A stretch of 64,000 nucleotides of DNA. Source: Diacronema lutheri. Lineage: Eukaryota; Haptophyta; Pavlovophyceae; Pavlovales; Pavlovaceae. The notes under the pieces are model-generated. The model searched no databases. It saw nothing but the letters and a program-made list of their open reading frames with translations, and was not told the DNA's origin. Positions 10,856 to 20,373 of the stretch are shown one piece after another (positions within the stretch are counted from its first letter, which is position 1; every line of letters begins with the position of its first letter). The position numbers were made by a program, and so were the translations under genes. Location: positions 1,054,001 through 1,118,000 of the forward strand of contig JAGTXO010000004.1 of NCBI GenBank assembly GCA_019448385.1. The letters are read 5' to 3'.

Positions 10856-11431
10856 ATGAATTCGCTCTCAACCTGCTCGCCCCGCTCGCTCGCGCGGCGC
10901 GAGGACGTGGAAACCTTTGGCTCCGTGCTCGCCGGCGTGCCGCCGGCCGGGCGCGCGGCTCTGCGGCACCGGCGCGTGTTCACCGTCGATCTGGTCGCCG
11001 TGCTCAACGGCACGGGCTCGGCGTTCCAGCTCGCGCAGACACCGTGCGAGCTCAAGTCGACTGCGTGCTGCCCTGCGCGCTGTGGCCACAGGCCGCTGAG
11101 CGGCGGGCGGCGGCCGTCTGCGGCGAGCGGCGGCGCGCGTGCGCCCAGATCGACGGGGTGCCCTTCGACTCGCAGCCGGGCCAAGTGGGCCCGACGCAGG
11201 CCGCGCCTCAGCTCGTTACCGCCGGTTCGCGCGCTGGTGCGAGCTCGGGGCGCTTTCGATCGCGTCGAGCGCCGCGCGCTCGCACCCGTCGCGCAGCGCG
11301 ACCGGCGGCGGCGAGCGCGGCGCGCGCGCTCGTGCGCCAAAGCGCGTGCGCGCCTGTCACGGCGAACGTCGCGGCGCGCAGCCGCGCGCGCGCCGGGACG
11401 CGCACGTCGGCGCGCGCTGCGGGCGCGCTGA
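10856..11431 (+). CDS. Hypothetical reading frame, possibly broken
   Basis: ATG 10856 begins MNSLSTCSPRSLARREDVET and reads normally for about 70 residues (VFTVDLVAVLNGTGSAFQ). The frame then becomes Arg/Pro-rich, while a neighbouring frame becomes more protein-like (VDCVLPCALWPQAAER). This suggests a frameshift near 11060. No family recognised. Confidence 0.25.
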   Translation: MNSLSTCSPRSLARREDVETFGSVLAGVPPAGRAALRHRRVFTVDLVAVLNGTGSAFQLAQTPCELKSTACCPARCGHRPLSGGRRPSAASGGARAPRSTGCPSTRSRAKWARRRPRLSSLPPVRALVRARGAFDRVERRALAPVAQRDRRRRARRARSCAKARARLSRRTSRRAAARAPGRARRRALRAR

Positions 11432-11519
11432 CGATCGTCGCGAGCGCTTCGCCGCGCCGCGCGTGTCGCCGTCGCGGGGCAGTATGAGCGTGCGCTGCAA
11501 GGTCGCCCGCCACCTGCCG

Positions 11520-11939
11520 TCAACCGCGCGCAACCTTTGCGTCCGCGTCCAGCTCCGCCTTCGTGCGCACGTTGGCGGGCCGAGCGGCATTCGACTTGTC
11601 GGATGCACCTTCTGGCCCGAGCGCACGCGCGTCATGGCCGCGCGCGAGCGCATGCGTGATCGCGCCGCGCAGCCGCAGCGCGCGCACGAGAACGGAGCGC
11701 GCGCAGCTGGCGGGCGGCGGCGCGGGCACGCCGCCGTCGCCGCCGCCACCGCCGCCGCGCTCGCGCTCGCTCCTCTTGCGCCGCTGCGCCGCCCACACGG
11801 TATACACGCAGCCGGCGAGGAGGAACGGCCCGCCTGCGGGCGTCCACGCGCGCGGCACGCCCGACACGCCCGTCGCCCAGGCGACCGCGCTTATCGGGTC
11901 GGCCTTGGCCGGCCCCTCGACGATCGCACAATTGGCCAT
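11520..11939 (-). CDS. Hypothetical small membrane protein, 139 aa
   Basis: ATG 11939 gives MANCAIVEGPAKADPISAVA, then a hydrophobic segment around AGGPFLLAGCVYTVWAA flanked by RRKRSERER, a plausible membrane anchor with a positive border. A Gly-rich linker and a basic tail follow. It lies directly downstream of the P-loop fragment at 11980-12128. No homologue recognised; it could equally be the end of that gene in another frame. Confidence 0.3.
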   Translation of the reverse strand: MANCAIVEGPAKADPISAVAWATGVSGVPRAWTPAGGPFLLAGCVYTVWAAQRRKRSERERGGGGGGDGGVPAPPPASCARSVLVRALRLRGAITHALARGHDARALGPEGASDKSNAARPANVRTKAELDADAKVARG

Positions 11940-12160
11940 GATCGCCGTCGTAATGGCGCGTGCGCAGCGGTCGCGCCCGCGCGCCCGGTGAACTGCTTGG
12001 CCGCGACGGGTTGCACGAAGCGCTCGCCGAGCGCTGAGGAAAAAAGCTGCCAGATCGTCGACTTGCCGTTGTTGCTCGCGCGCCCGTTGAACTGCTCGGC
12101 CGCGACGGGCTGCACGATGCGCTCGCCGCCTTCGTGCCAAGCAGTTAAGCAGAACGAGAC
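11940..12160 (-). pseudogene. P-loop NTPase fragment, SF3/D5-helicase-like
   Basis: On the minus strand the peptide FNGRASNNGKSTIWQLFSSA contains a Walker A motif of the NGKST type used by superfamily 3 (D5-like) helicases, followed by ALGERFVQPVAAKQF. A 50-bp direct repeat (11979-12028 and 12078-12127, period 99 bp) encodes GERIVQPVAAEQFNGRA before the motif and GERFVQPVAAKQFTGRA after it. No Walker B or C motif could be followed, and the flanking frames (12161-12884) are disrupted. Confidence 0.3.
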
Positions 12161-12969
12161 TACGAGAGCGGTGCGCGTGCGTGCGGGCCGCCTCGTGCGC
12201 GGCGTGCGTGCTGCTCCGCTCGACGCCGTGCACCTGATCCCAGCGGCGCTCCGAGCCGCCGAAGATCACCGAGATGGCGGGATCCTTGGCCTCGGACGTG
12301 ATCGACGTGGGCGTCTGCGTCGCCGCGGACCACGCCGCGACGCTCGCGACGACCGCGCGCGGGCACTCGTCGCGCCCGCCGACGCACGCGTCGAATGCGT
12401 CGCGCTCGCCCTCATAGCGCATCCGCGCCATCGCCTGCGTGAGCATCGACGGCTGCGCGTGGATGATGTCCACGTCCTCGTCGATGCCCGCGAGGGGGTG
12501 CCGGTGCACCTCGGAGAGCCGGTCCGGCGCACCCCTCGTCGAGAGGGCGCGCGTGCGGACGTGGCACGCCTCGCTGAAGCCGAGCGAGGCGCGGGGAACG
12601 AGGCGCGCAATCCTGGCACGCGGCTGAACGAAGCGCGTGCGCCACTTCGTCGTGCGAAGCGTCGAGCTGCGGCTGGCGTTCGAACGGACGGCGCGGGCGT
12701 CACTACGGCTGCCCGTGCGATCCGGCACGCACGCGTCCAGGCACTCGCTGCGCCGTCGGGCGCGCTGCAGAACGCGCGTGGAGTCGCGTCGCGGCTGATG
12801 CACGTCGTGCAGCGGCGCGCGGTCGCGCGACGCCAGGCCAAGCAGCCGTTGGCGCCGTTCTTCACAATCATGCGAAATCGTCACCTAGAACGTATACGGG
12901 CGCAAGGGAAGGAAATCAGCCCCTCGAGGACGGATCCCACCGCTCCGACACCCGGGAGAGGGCGCCGAG
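12161..12969. other. Disrupted frames upstream of the P-loop fragment
   Basis: Minus-strand segments such as AVVASVAAWSAATQTPTSIT and SVIFGGSERRWDQVHGVE have normal composition and may be the N-terminal part of the fragment at 11940-12160. They lie in frames that do not connect cleanly. No plus-strand gene is evident. Confidence 0.25.
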
Positions 12970-14174
12970 ATGCCCAACGCTGGCGGCAGCAAAGACGCCC
13001 GCAACCAGAACGTGGCGGTGGAGATGGGGCGTGCAGAGAAGTTCCTCGCACTTGCGTGCTCCAAGGACGCAGTGCTCGCTGGGTTTTGGCCCCCGAGAGT
13101 GCAAACCGCCGCGCGGCGCTGGAGCAGCTCGAGGGCAGTCTCAAGAGCACGTTTGACGACCTGTCCCAATCGTCGTCACGCGCGAGGCTCCGGGCGCTCG
13201 GCTGCGCTCGCCAAGTTTGGTTGGACGACCTTCAGCGCACGCACGGCGACGCGACAGGGGTAACCCTCGAGGCGCGCAAGCGAGAGGCCAGAGTGGTGTT
13301 CGTCGCCGGCGCGGCAGGCGCGACCGGCCGCAAGCGGCAGGCGAGCCTCGCCGAGCTGGCGGCGCGCGGCGGCGCCTTCTCGTCCGATGAGCTCGACAAG
13401 ATCCGCTACCTCGCCGACGCCACGGTCGGCCTCCAGTCGTCGCCGCTGCGGCAAGTGCCGGGTGACGTGCGCGCACTGCTCGGGGCGACCCCGAACCTCG
13501 CGCTCGCAAAATTCGCGTTGGAGACGTGCGCCGCGGCCGGCCACTTTGTTGCGTACGTGGGCGATGGCTCGCTCACGGAGAAGCAGACACAGATGAGCGT
13601 CAAGCTCCTGCAGTCCGGCACGCGCCTGGCTCTCCTCGCGCTCTGCCCGTCAGGGGGAGCCGCGCGCAGCAGCGCGTGGCTCGTGCACTCGGAGCGCAGC
13701 CCGCAGCAGTGGGATGCACTCGCGGCCATGGCCATCGCAGAGCTCGAGGCGGCAAATCTTTCTCTCACACTCCCCGAGCTCAAGCGCGCCGCGTGGTATC
13801 ACAATACGAAGGGCATGGGCTTCTTCGCGCTCATGGCCGGGGTGGCAGCGCTCTCGCGCGTCTCACCCGGCAGCTTCAAGCTCGGCGAGTCGCGCTGCGC
13901 GCCCAACCCCTCCGAAATCGGCCGTCGGGCGCTGAACGGCGCTGCCGTTTTCGCCCTGCACCTCCTCGCGCCGCTGCTCGCCGCGCAGCCGGCGGCCGAC
14001 GACGAGCCGAGTGCCATTGTGGCGAGCGAGGACGACGCGCGCGCTTCGCTCGAGGCCGTGCTCAGCGGCGACGCGGCCCAAGCGGCTATTGACGCGCACT
14101 ACGCCACGCTCGGGCGCTGGGCGCGCTGCGTCGCAGGCGCGCCTGGCTCAAGCGACGGCCACGGCGACGCTTGA
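12970..14174 (+). pseudogene. Hypothetical protein with one internal frameshift
   Basis: ATG 12970 gives MPNAGGSKDARNQNVAVEMG, reading well to about 13092. A one-base shift in a C5 run then moves the protein to the next frame, where it runs unbroken to the TGA at 14172 (about 400 residues in total). The body is mostly helical with segments LAKFALETCAAAGHFVAYVG and AWYHNTKGMGFFALMAG. No motif identifies a function. Only one short homopolymer change separates it from an intact gene, so a sequencing error is possible. It converges on the gene at 14239-15384. Confidence 0.5.
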
Positions 14175-14238
14175 GCCGCCGCGCACGCGCGTGCGCGTGC
14201 GCAGTCGCCGGCACCACCGGCCGAGGCGTCGCGCAGCG

Positions 14239-15384
14239 TCACGCCGCCCCGCCTTGCGCTGCGGTGCACGGCGCACACAGCACACTGCATCGTTGCACAC
14301 CGTCGTGTCGTCCGCGGCCCCGGCTGAACGTGATCGCGTCCCCGGGGAGGGGCCCGACGCACCCACACCGGCTCGTCCTCGCCGCTCCGCGCAGCGACGA
14401 GCAGTGAGGAGGGGAAGTGGGGAAGAGTGCCTGCCTGAAGTCGAGGCGCTCGTCTGAGAGATCCGCTGCCATGATCTGCGCCTGCACCTCCCCGGTGAGT
14501 TGCTGCGCGCGACCGGGCGCGCGCACGACCGGGCGCGCGCGCGCGGAAGGGACGCGATGAGGCAGGGCGCGCAAAGGGCACTGCCGATACGCGCGCGCGC
14601 GCACGTGGTACAAGCCGGTTACAAAATGGCGGCACGTGACCTGACTGCCGCGCTGCACAACGCCGATGTTGTCCAGGAGCATCACGAGGATTTCGTCCTC
14701 GGTGAAGGCCTCGGTCACGTCGGCAAAGTCGCGCGGGTTGTTGGACGTTCGCCTGCCCGACGTCAGCCGCGAGTGAGCGCGCTACAGGCGGCAGAGCATC
14801 TGCTGCGACGCGCTAGACCCGCCTTGCGCGTTGACCCGCTCGGCAAAAAAACCGCCGAGCGTCGTGCCACTCGCCGGCTCCGCGGCCGAGCGGAGAGTCT
14901 GCGCCGCCACGAGTGACGCGGCGAGCGCCGCGTCGTCGGCGCGCGAGGGCGAGCCGACCGATGCGGCGGAGACGTCTGCGCGCCCGGCGAGCACCGCGTA
15001 CGGTGGCTGATGCAGCGCGTCGTCGTCATTCGCGGCGAGGGTCAGCAGCTGCTCCGCGTTGGCTGGCGGATCGGCCGCGGCCGCGTCGCGCCTCGGCTGG
15101 AGGATGGCGCTTTGGATCGTCGTGCCGAGCAGCGCCAAGACCGCACTCGGCGGCGGCTGTGCGCGCGGACCGGAGCCGAGTCGCGCGGCGCAGCCGAGGA
15201 GCTCGCCCGTCGCCGGGTCGCGCGTGACGACGTGCAGGAGCGTCGCGCCCGCCTCCGCCGGGGTCGCCTCGAACGCTGCGGCCGCAGCCGCCGTGCGCGC
15301 GACCACATTCGATTGCGGGGCGCTCGGTGGCGGCGGCGGCGGCCGCGGCGGCGGCAGCGGCAGCGGCTCGACGTGCGCCGTCAT
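14239..15384 (-). CDS. Hypothetical three-exon protein, about 330 aa
   Basis: ATG 15384 begins [20 protein letters not shown]. Exons 15384-14786, 14752-14623 and 14502-14239 join in frame. The first intron would be only 33 nt (14753-14785, GT-AG) and the second 120 nt (14503-14622, GT-AG). The joined protein has a Pro-rich N-terminus, an Ala-rich middle and a conserved-looking region RDFADVTEAFTEDEILVMLL. The 33-nt intron is unusually short; the alternative is two separate or broken frames. Family not recognised. Confidence 0.35.
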
Positions 15385-15806
15385 CGTTGGGCCGGCGCGC
15401 GCGATCTGGCGCACCTGCCGCCGCATGCAGCTCGCCCTGTCGAACTGCGCACCGCACAGAACGTAGGCCGTCGTGTACACGAGGAGGGCGCGAGATGCTC
15501 TCCCGCGCACGCGAGCTGGACGTGCGGGTCGGTCGGGCGAGGCATACCGCCGCAGAGCACGCGAAGCGGCGCCTACTCCACGCTTGCCGTGCCCGAGACC
15601 ACCCAAGGCGAGGAGCACGCCGCGATGAGCCAAGCGCCGCGCGCGCGCGGCCAGGCGCTGCTGCGCATTGCCCAATTATTCGCGAATTGAAAAAAAGGCG
15701 CCCAGCCGAGAGATTGATGAACAGGATCGGGCCCGTTCGACTGTCTATCTCGCCCCCATTCGACTGATTGGCTTCCAAAACGAGCCAGCCGCCCGCCGAT
15801 TTCTGC

Positions 15807-16949
15807 ATGCAGGCGGACGCGCGGGAGGCTATGCTCGCCAAGGCGCGGCAGCGCGGCGAGAAGTACCTCGATGAGGAAGGCGTGTCGGGCGCCGCGCGAG
15901 GCGCTGCACTCACCCGCCTCGAAGAGCGGCTCCAGGGTCTCGACATTCGTCTCGCGCGCAAGTTGCTGACCAAGGCCAAGGACGACGCCCTCGGCAGGTG
16001 GCGCCGAACGCTCACCGGCGGTGGCGCGCTTGCGCCATTCGCGGGGGCGGCGGTCGAAGCGCCCGCCGCGCCTGCCGCCACGGCGGCCGCCGCTCCGCGG
16101 GCCGGTGCGACCTCACGCGCCGACGCGGCAACCGCGACGGGTGGCTCACTGGCGTGCGCCGACCAGTTTGCTCGGCGCGTCGCCGCCGAGCACTTCGCCG
16201 CGCAGGATGATACGGTCCAAGGGGCGCTGGCGGATCACATCCGCGAGATGGCGCGCACGAGCGTCGGTGGCCTGCCTATCGATTTGCTGCGGTTCATGCT
16301 CTGCGCAGCCAGTGATACGGACGCAGGCGTCGACTACCACCCGGGCGGCGAGCTGCCGACGAGTTCCACGCGGCTGGCCGCGACGGAGATATTCGATCAC
16401 GGGCACTATGCGATGCTGCTCGTGCTGCGCGGGCAGGGTGGTAAAGTCGTGTGCGCCTACCTGGCCGACTCGGCGCGCGCGACGGCGGCGGGCACGGGCG
16501 CCGCTGCTCGCGGCGCGCTCAGCAACGCGGGCTACCACCACGAGCCTGAGCGCATTGCATACAGGCAGAAGCCGGGCACATGCGGCCTTTGCGTGGCGGC
16601 GGGCCTTCTCGCGCTCGCCGTTGCGCCCCAGCGCGTCGTTGCCGGGACGTTGCCGGGCATCTTTCGCGCGGGGGTCGACGATGCCAGCAAGATCTGCGCG
16701 AACCTGCTCTCTCCGGTGCTGCGCGCCGCAAGCACCACCGGCAAAGCCGCGGCGGCGAGCAATGGGCCGCCCGCCGAATCGATGGTCCCACTGGGTGAGC
16801 TGGAGGAGATCTGCGGGCGACAAAGCGACAAAGCGGTGGCGCTCAACAAGCTCACGGCATGGGCATCCGCAGCAACGCTGTGCGCCGCCAGCTCGCGCAA
16901 GCGCGCCGTCGGCATCGACGCCCCGACCAAGCAGAAGCGCGCGCGCTAA
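15807..16949 (+). CDS. Putative Ulp1/adenain-like cysteine protease
   Basis: An intact frame from ATG 15807 to 16949 (380 aa). The frame is open 39 bp upstream but has no earlier ATG. The C-terminal half shows, in order, DHGHYAMLLVL (His about 200), AYLADS (Asp about 221), YRQKPGTCGLCVAAGLL (Gln about 254, Cys about 259). This is the His-Asp-Gln-Cys order of C48/C5 (Ulp1 and adenovirus-type) proteases, including the hydrophobic helix after the Cys. Such enzymes process SUMO-like tags, or capsid proteins in Polinton-like and large DNA viruses. The N-terminal third (helical, then Ala-rich linker) is unknown. The assignment rests on this pattern alone. It is one of the few unbroken genes in the left island. 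Confidence 0.45.
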   Translation: MQADAREAMLAKARQRGEKYLDEEGVSGAARGAALTRLEERLQGLDIRLARKLLTKAKDDALGRWRRTLTGGGALAPFAGAAVEAPAAPAATAAAAPRAGATSRADAATATGGSLACADQFARRVAAEHFAAQDDTVQGALADHIREMARTSVGGLPIDLLRFMLCAASDTDAGVDYHPGGELPTSSTRLAATEIFDHGHYAMLLVLRGQGGKVVCAYLADSARATAAGTGAAARGALSNAGYHHEPERIAYRQKPGTCGLCVAAGLLALAVAPQRVVAGTLPGIFRAGVDDASKICANLLSPVLRAASTTGKAAAASNGPPAESMVPLGELEEICGRQSDKAVALNKLTAWASAATLCAASSRKRAVGIDAPTKQKRAR

Positions 16950-17020
16950 CGGCCGTCGCGCGTGCCCGCCTTCGTGCGACGCCACCTCCGACGGCAGGTG
17001 GCTGGCTGCCTGAGAGCGCA

Positions 17021-17062
<42 letters not shown>

Positions 17063-17335
17063 CAGCCAGCATCAGTCGATCAGCGCACCACAGTGTCGGC
17101 ATCAGACGTCGGGACCGCGAGCATCCTGACCTGGGAACATGAAAGAGAGGGACGGCACGCGAGGTGTGAAGGAGCGTGGGAGGTTTGCACGCGGTATGCA
17201 ACCGGAGGGGAACAGGCGAGAGAAGAGGTGCGCGCTGCGCGCCGAGCGGGTCCCGGCGTCGCGGCCGGCCGCTCGCCGCTGCCGCCCGCCGCTGCTGCCG
17301 ACGCACGCGCAACGGCGGGCGCGCGTGCGCCGCGC
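16950..17335. other. Spacer with a 41-bp G tract
   Basis: Between the protease-like gene and the Fanzor. A pure G run of 41 bases occupies 17021-17061. The rest includes a short AT-richer stretch (17100-17200) that could hold the Fanzor promoter; no element is recognisable. Confidence 0.5.
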
Positions 17336-19750
17336 ATGCCATCGCGCCGCGCGTGCGGTGCGCGCTGCGCGCACGGCTGCGCTGCCACGGGCGGCGATGA
17401 GCGCGCGAGCCGTGCAGCCACCGGTGCGACCAGCTGCGCTGACGCCTCCTCTGACGCCTCCTCCTCGGGCGAATCCCTCTACGCGGGCTCGGACTCTGAC
17501 TCCGACAGCGGCGACGGCGGTGGCGGGCGCGGCGGCGGGCGCGGCGGCGGGCGCGGTGGGCGCGGAGGGCGTGGCGGACGCGGCGGACGCGGCGGACGCG
17601 GCGGACGCGGCGGACGCGGCGGACGCGGCGGACGCGGCGGACGCGGCGGACGCGGCGGACGCGGCGCCGGTGGCGGCGGTGGCGGCGCCGGCGGCGGCGG
17701 TGGCGGGCGTGGCGGTGGCGGGCCACCGCGGAAGCGGCGGCGGCACGTGCGCGCCACGCAGCGGACGAACGCGCTCGACGTCGCGGACCGCGCCCAGTCC
17801 ATCAAGCTGCAGCTGAAGACCATCGTGCGCCCCGCCTACCTACAGCACCTGCAGGACTTTGCGGTCAAATGTGACCGCATCGCCGCGCTCGCGATCGAGG
17901 TCGGCGTCGACTTTGCCGAGCGCGCGCTGCGCTCCGGCGAGGAGCTGCCCGCCGTGTGGACGGAGTCCTACTGGAGGGCGGTCATCTGGGCCGTGACGCG
18001 GAGGGCAAACGCGGCAGGCGCGACTCCGCAGCACGGCCAGCTCGGCGCTGACCTCGCGGACTTTGCCGGCGCGCACCACGCCGTGCTCGCGGCGGGCGGG
18101 CCGATCGAGGTCGCGTACATGGGCAAGCCGCTTGGCTTCCTCGCCGCGCAGCTCACGACCAACTACGTGAACCACGTGCGCACGTCGGGCCTGTACGGCG
18201 CGCTCGAGGCGCTCGTCAAGGTGCACCTCGCGAGGGCCACGCGCGCCGAGCAGGTTGCTGCGGCTGGGCTCGCCGCGCCGCCGGCCGGCAACGGCGCGCT
18301 GTCCGCACAGACGATGCGGCACGCGCGCCGCCGCTGCACGCGGCTCATCTGGCGCGGCCAGATCGACGACGCGTCGCTGCCCGCGGCGCTGCGCGACGAC
18401 GACGACCTGCTGCGCGAAGTGCTGCCCGCTTGGGAGCTCTTTGACGCCGACTACGATGGCGACCACAACATGGGTTGGTACCTCAATCGCCCGCCGGGCG
18501 AGAGCAACAACGTGGGCGACGGGTACAGGGCGATGCTCCGCGTGCTCGACGCCGCGCGGCAGGCCAACGGCGACAAGCCGGTCGGCCCGAAGCGCCTTCC
18601 GGGCAAGAAGAGCCTCATCGTCGGCCACTTCCTCCGCATCGACGCCGAATTCCTCCAGCAGTGGCTGCGCTGCACCGAGGACTTTGTGCGGGAGTTCGGC
18701 AGAGGCTGCGACGCGGGGCGGCCGATCACCGCAGGCAGCAACCGCACGCGCATCTTCAACGTGGTGTTCAAGATGGACGTGTCGCGCGCGCTCCGGCGCG
18801 CCAACCGCGCGGGTGGCCACGTCTCGTCGATCCAGACGGACGGCAAGGCCGCGTCCGTCCTGCGCACGTGCGACGCGCCGCTCGCGAGTCGCCTTGGCGG
18901 GCGCGACGAGCTCGGGCGCACCGACTACCTCGACCGCGAGACGCTGCGCCGCTACACGCCCGAGCAGATCGTCGTGTTCGACCCGGGCAAGAACAAGCTC
19001 TTCTTCGCGTGGGCGTGCGCGCTGTTCGGCGCGACGCGTCCGCGCACGCTCAGCTGGTCGGCGGCGCGGCACCGGCGGCTCGCCGGCGAGCGCCGCGCGA
19101 CGGAGCGGATGCTGCGGCGCAAGAAGATGACGGTCGTGCGCGGCGACCCGCAGCGCCGCTCGATCGCGCAGCTCGAGGAGGCGCTCGCGGGCCGCGACGG
19201 CCACGGCGCGCCGCTGCTCAACGAGGACGAGCGCCGCGAGGCGCGCGAGCTGCTGCGAGGCGCGTACGGGCACGAGTGGTTCCGCACGCGCCGCATGCAC
19301 GCCTACTCCAACCACCAGCGCGCGCACAGCAGGATGGTCGACGCGTTCGCGGCGACGTACGGCGGGCCGGGCGAGGTCGTGATCGCGGTCGGCGACTGGA
19401 GTCTGCAGCTGCACTACCCCAAGTTTGGCAAGTGGCACGAGCGCGGCAAGATGCCGTCGCAGACGATGGGCATCGTCGACGCCTTCCGCGCGCGCGGCTA
19501 CACGATCGGCTTCATCGACGAGAGCTACACGTCGCAGGACTGCAGCAAGTGCGACGGCAAGAGCTGCTGCGACTTCTTCACCAAGACGCGCCGGCAGGTC
19601 CGCGTGCGCAAGCACGACCCGTCGAGCCCGATGACCAACCGCGTCGTCAAGACGCTCGTGCGCTGCGCGTGGTGCCGAACCATCTTTGACCGCGACTTCA
19701 ACGCCGCGCGCAACATCTACAAGAAGGCGCTCGAGCTGCGCGGGCCGTGA
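17336..19750 (+). CDS. Fanzor, eukaryotic TnpB-like RNA-guided nuclease
   Basis: An intact 804-aa frame from ATG 17336 (MPSRRACGARCAHGC). Order: an acidic Ser/Asp patch, a long (RGG)n/Gly region (about 17515-17735), a nuclear-localisation cluster PPRKRRRHVR, a helical body, then a split RuvC nuclease. RuvC-I is VVFDPGKNKLFF (Asp549). The usual RuvC-II Glu site reads VGDWSLQLHY (Asp687), while a Glu lies at IDESYTSQDCSKC (Glu729), as in Fanzors with a rearranged catalytic Glu. A zinc ribbon has CSKC (736, 739) and CAWC (777, 780), and RuvC-III is FDRDFNAARNI (Asp787). Known Fanzors are guided by an RNA that overlaps or follows the 3' end; the hairpins after the stop fit that place. An earlier in-frame start at 16859 would read through the G tract and is less likely. 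Confidence 0.88.
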   Translation: MPSRRACGARCAHGCAATGGDERASRAATGATSCADASSDASSSGESLYAGSDSDSDSGDGGGGRGGGRGGGRGGRGGRGGRGGRGGRGGRGGRGGRGGRGGRGGRGGRGAGGGGGGAGGGGGGRGGGGPPRKRRRHVRATQRTNALDVADRAQSIKLQLKTIVRPAYLQHLQDFAVKCDRIAALAIEVGVDFAERALRSGEELPAVWTESYWRAVIWAVTRRANAAGATPQHGQLGADLADFAGAHHAVLAAGGPIEVAYMGKPLGFLAAQLTTNYVNHVRTSGLYGALEALVKVHLARATRAEQVAAAGLAAPPAGNGALSAQTMRHARRRCTRLIWRGQIDDASLPAALRDDDDLLREVLPAWELFDADYDGDHNMGWYLNRPPGESNNVGDGYRAMLRVLDAARQANGDKPVGPKRLPGKKSLIVGHFLRIDAEFLQQWLRCTEDFVREFGRGCDAGRPITAGSNRTRIFNVVFKMDVSRALRRANRAGGHVSSIQTDGKAASVLRTCDAPLASRLGGRDELGRTDYLDRETLRRYTPEQIVVFDPGKNKLFFAWACALFGATRPRTLSWSAARHRRLAGERRATERMLRRKKMTVVRGDPQRRSIAQLEEALAGRDGHGAPLLNEDERREARELLRGAYGHEWFRTRRMHAYSNHQRAHSRMVDAFAATYGGPGEVVIAVGDWSLQLHYPKFGKWHERGKMPSQTMGIVDAFRARGYTIGFIDESYTSQDCSKCDGKSCCDFFTKTRRQVRVRKHDPSSPMTNRVVKTLVRCAWCRTIFDRDFNAARNIYKKALELRGP

Positions 19751-20371
19751 GCGACGGGGCTGCCGCCGGACACGAGCGCGCGCGCGCGCGCACCGCGCGC
19801 TCGTGTCCGGCGGCGCAGCCCCCTCGCCGCTCGCTCGCGCCCGAGCTGACGCGCGCGGCCGCGCGCGTGGCGAGCTCCTCCGCTCGCCACGCACCGCGGT
19901 TGCCGACGCGCGCTCGCGCAAGCACCACCACCACGCCGCAAGGCGCACAGACCTGCACGCTCCGTACGGCGGCGCTGCTGTCGGAGGCAAGTTGCTTGCC
20001 TCCAGCAGCAGGCCGTCGGGCCGATCCGCCCCGTGCATGTGCACGGGGCGGTCGGGCACTTGGGTTACCGCGTCCGCGGATCGCGCGCGCACAGGCGCGC
20101 GCGGCTGCGTTCGCGCACAGGCCGCTACTAGGTGTGCGGTCCCCTCTGCTCGGAGTTTGCGCCGATGGCACAGGCCGCCGGCGTCACGCAAACGAGGTCA
20201 CATCGTCTGCCGCAGTTTGGGCGAGCCCAGTTTGGGCGAGCCCAGCTGTGGGCCCCCGGCCGCGCTGGCCGGGGGCGCGTTGCTTTCTGGATGCGGCGGC
20301 CCCAGAGAGCGCGCCCCTGCCCCTGCGGTCGGCGCGCGTGCGCGCGCCGACCGCAGGGGCCAGGGTTGCGA
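19751..20371 (+). other. Hairpin cluster after the Fanzor; candidate guide-RNA or element-end region
   Basis: Successive inverted repeats: 19751-19828 (19-bp core stem plus outer pairs, starting at the stop codon), palindrome 19849-19868, stem 19865-19892 (11 bp), 19974-20009 (9 bp plus 6 bp), 20026-20051 (12 bp), 20083-20102 (8 bp, ACAG loop), 20252-20276 (10 bp) and 20319-20360 (20 bp). GCACAGGC-type loops recur at 20088-20097, 20114-20123 and 20168-20177. No convincing protein is present. A structured RNA, recombination substrate or transposon end are the options. Confidence 0.5.
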
Positions 20372-20373
20372 TC

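Noticed and set aside
9862-11487. 541-residue plus-strand frame
   Set aside because: It crosses low-complexity sequence and C tracts; only short parts look protein-like and they lie in different frames.
16859-17335. N-terminal extension of the Fanzor from 16859
   Set aside because: It would overlap the upstream gene and translate a 41-base G tract; the acidic/RGG/NLS region starts naturally after ATG 17336.
17840-20191. 783-residue open frame antisense to the Fanzor
   Set aside because: Composition is Arg/Ala/Val-rich with no motif. It arises from the high GC content opposite an intact gene.
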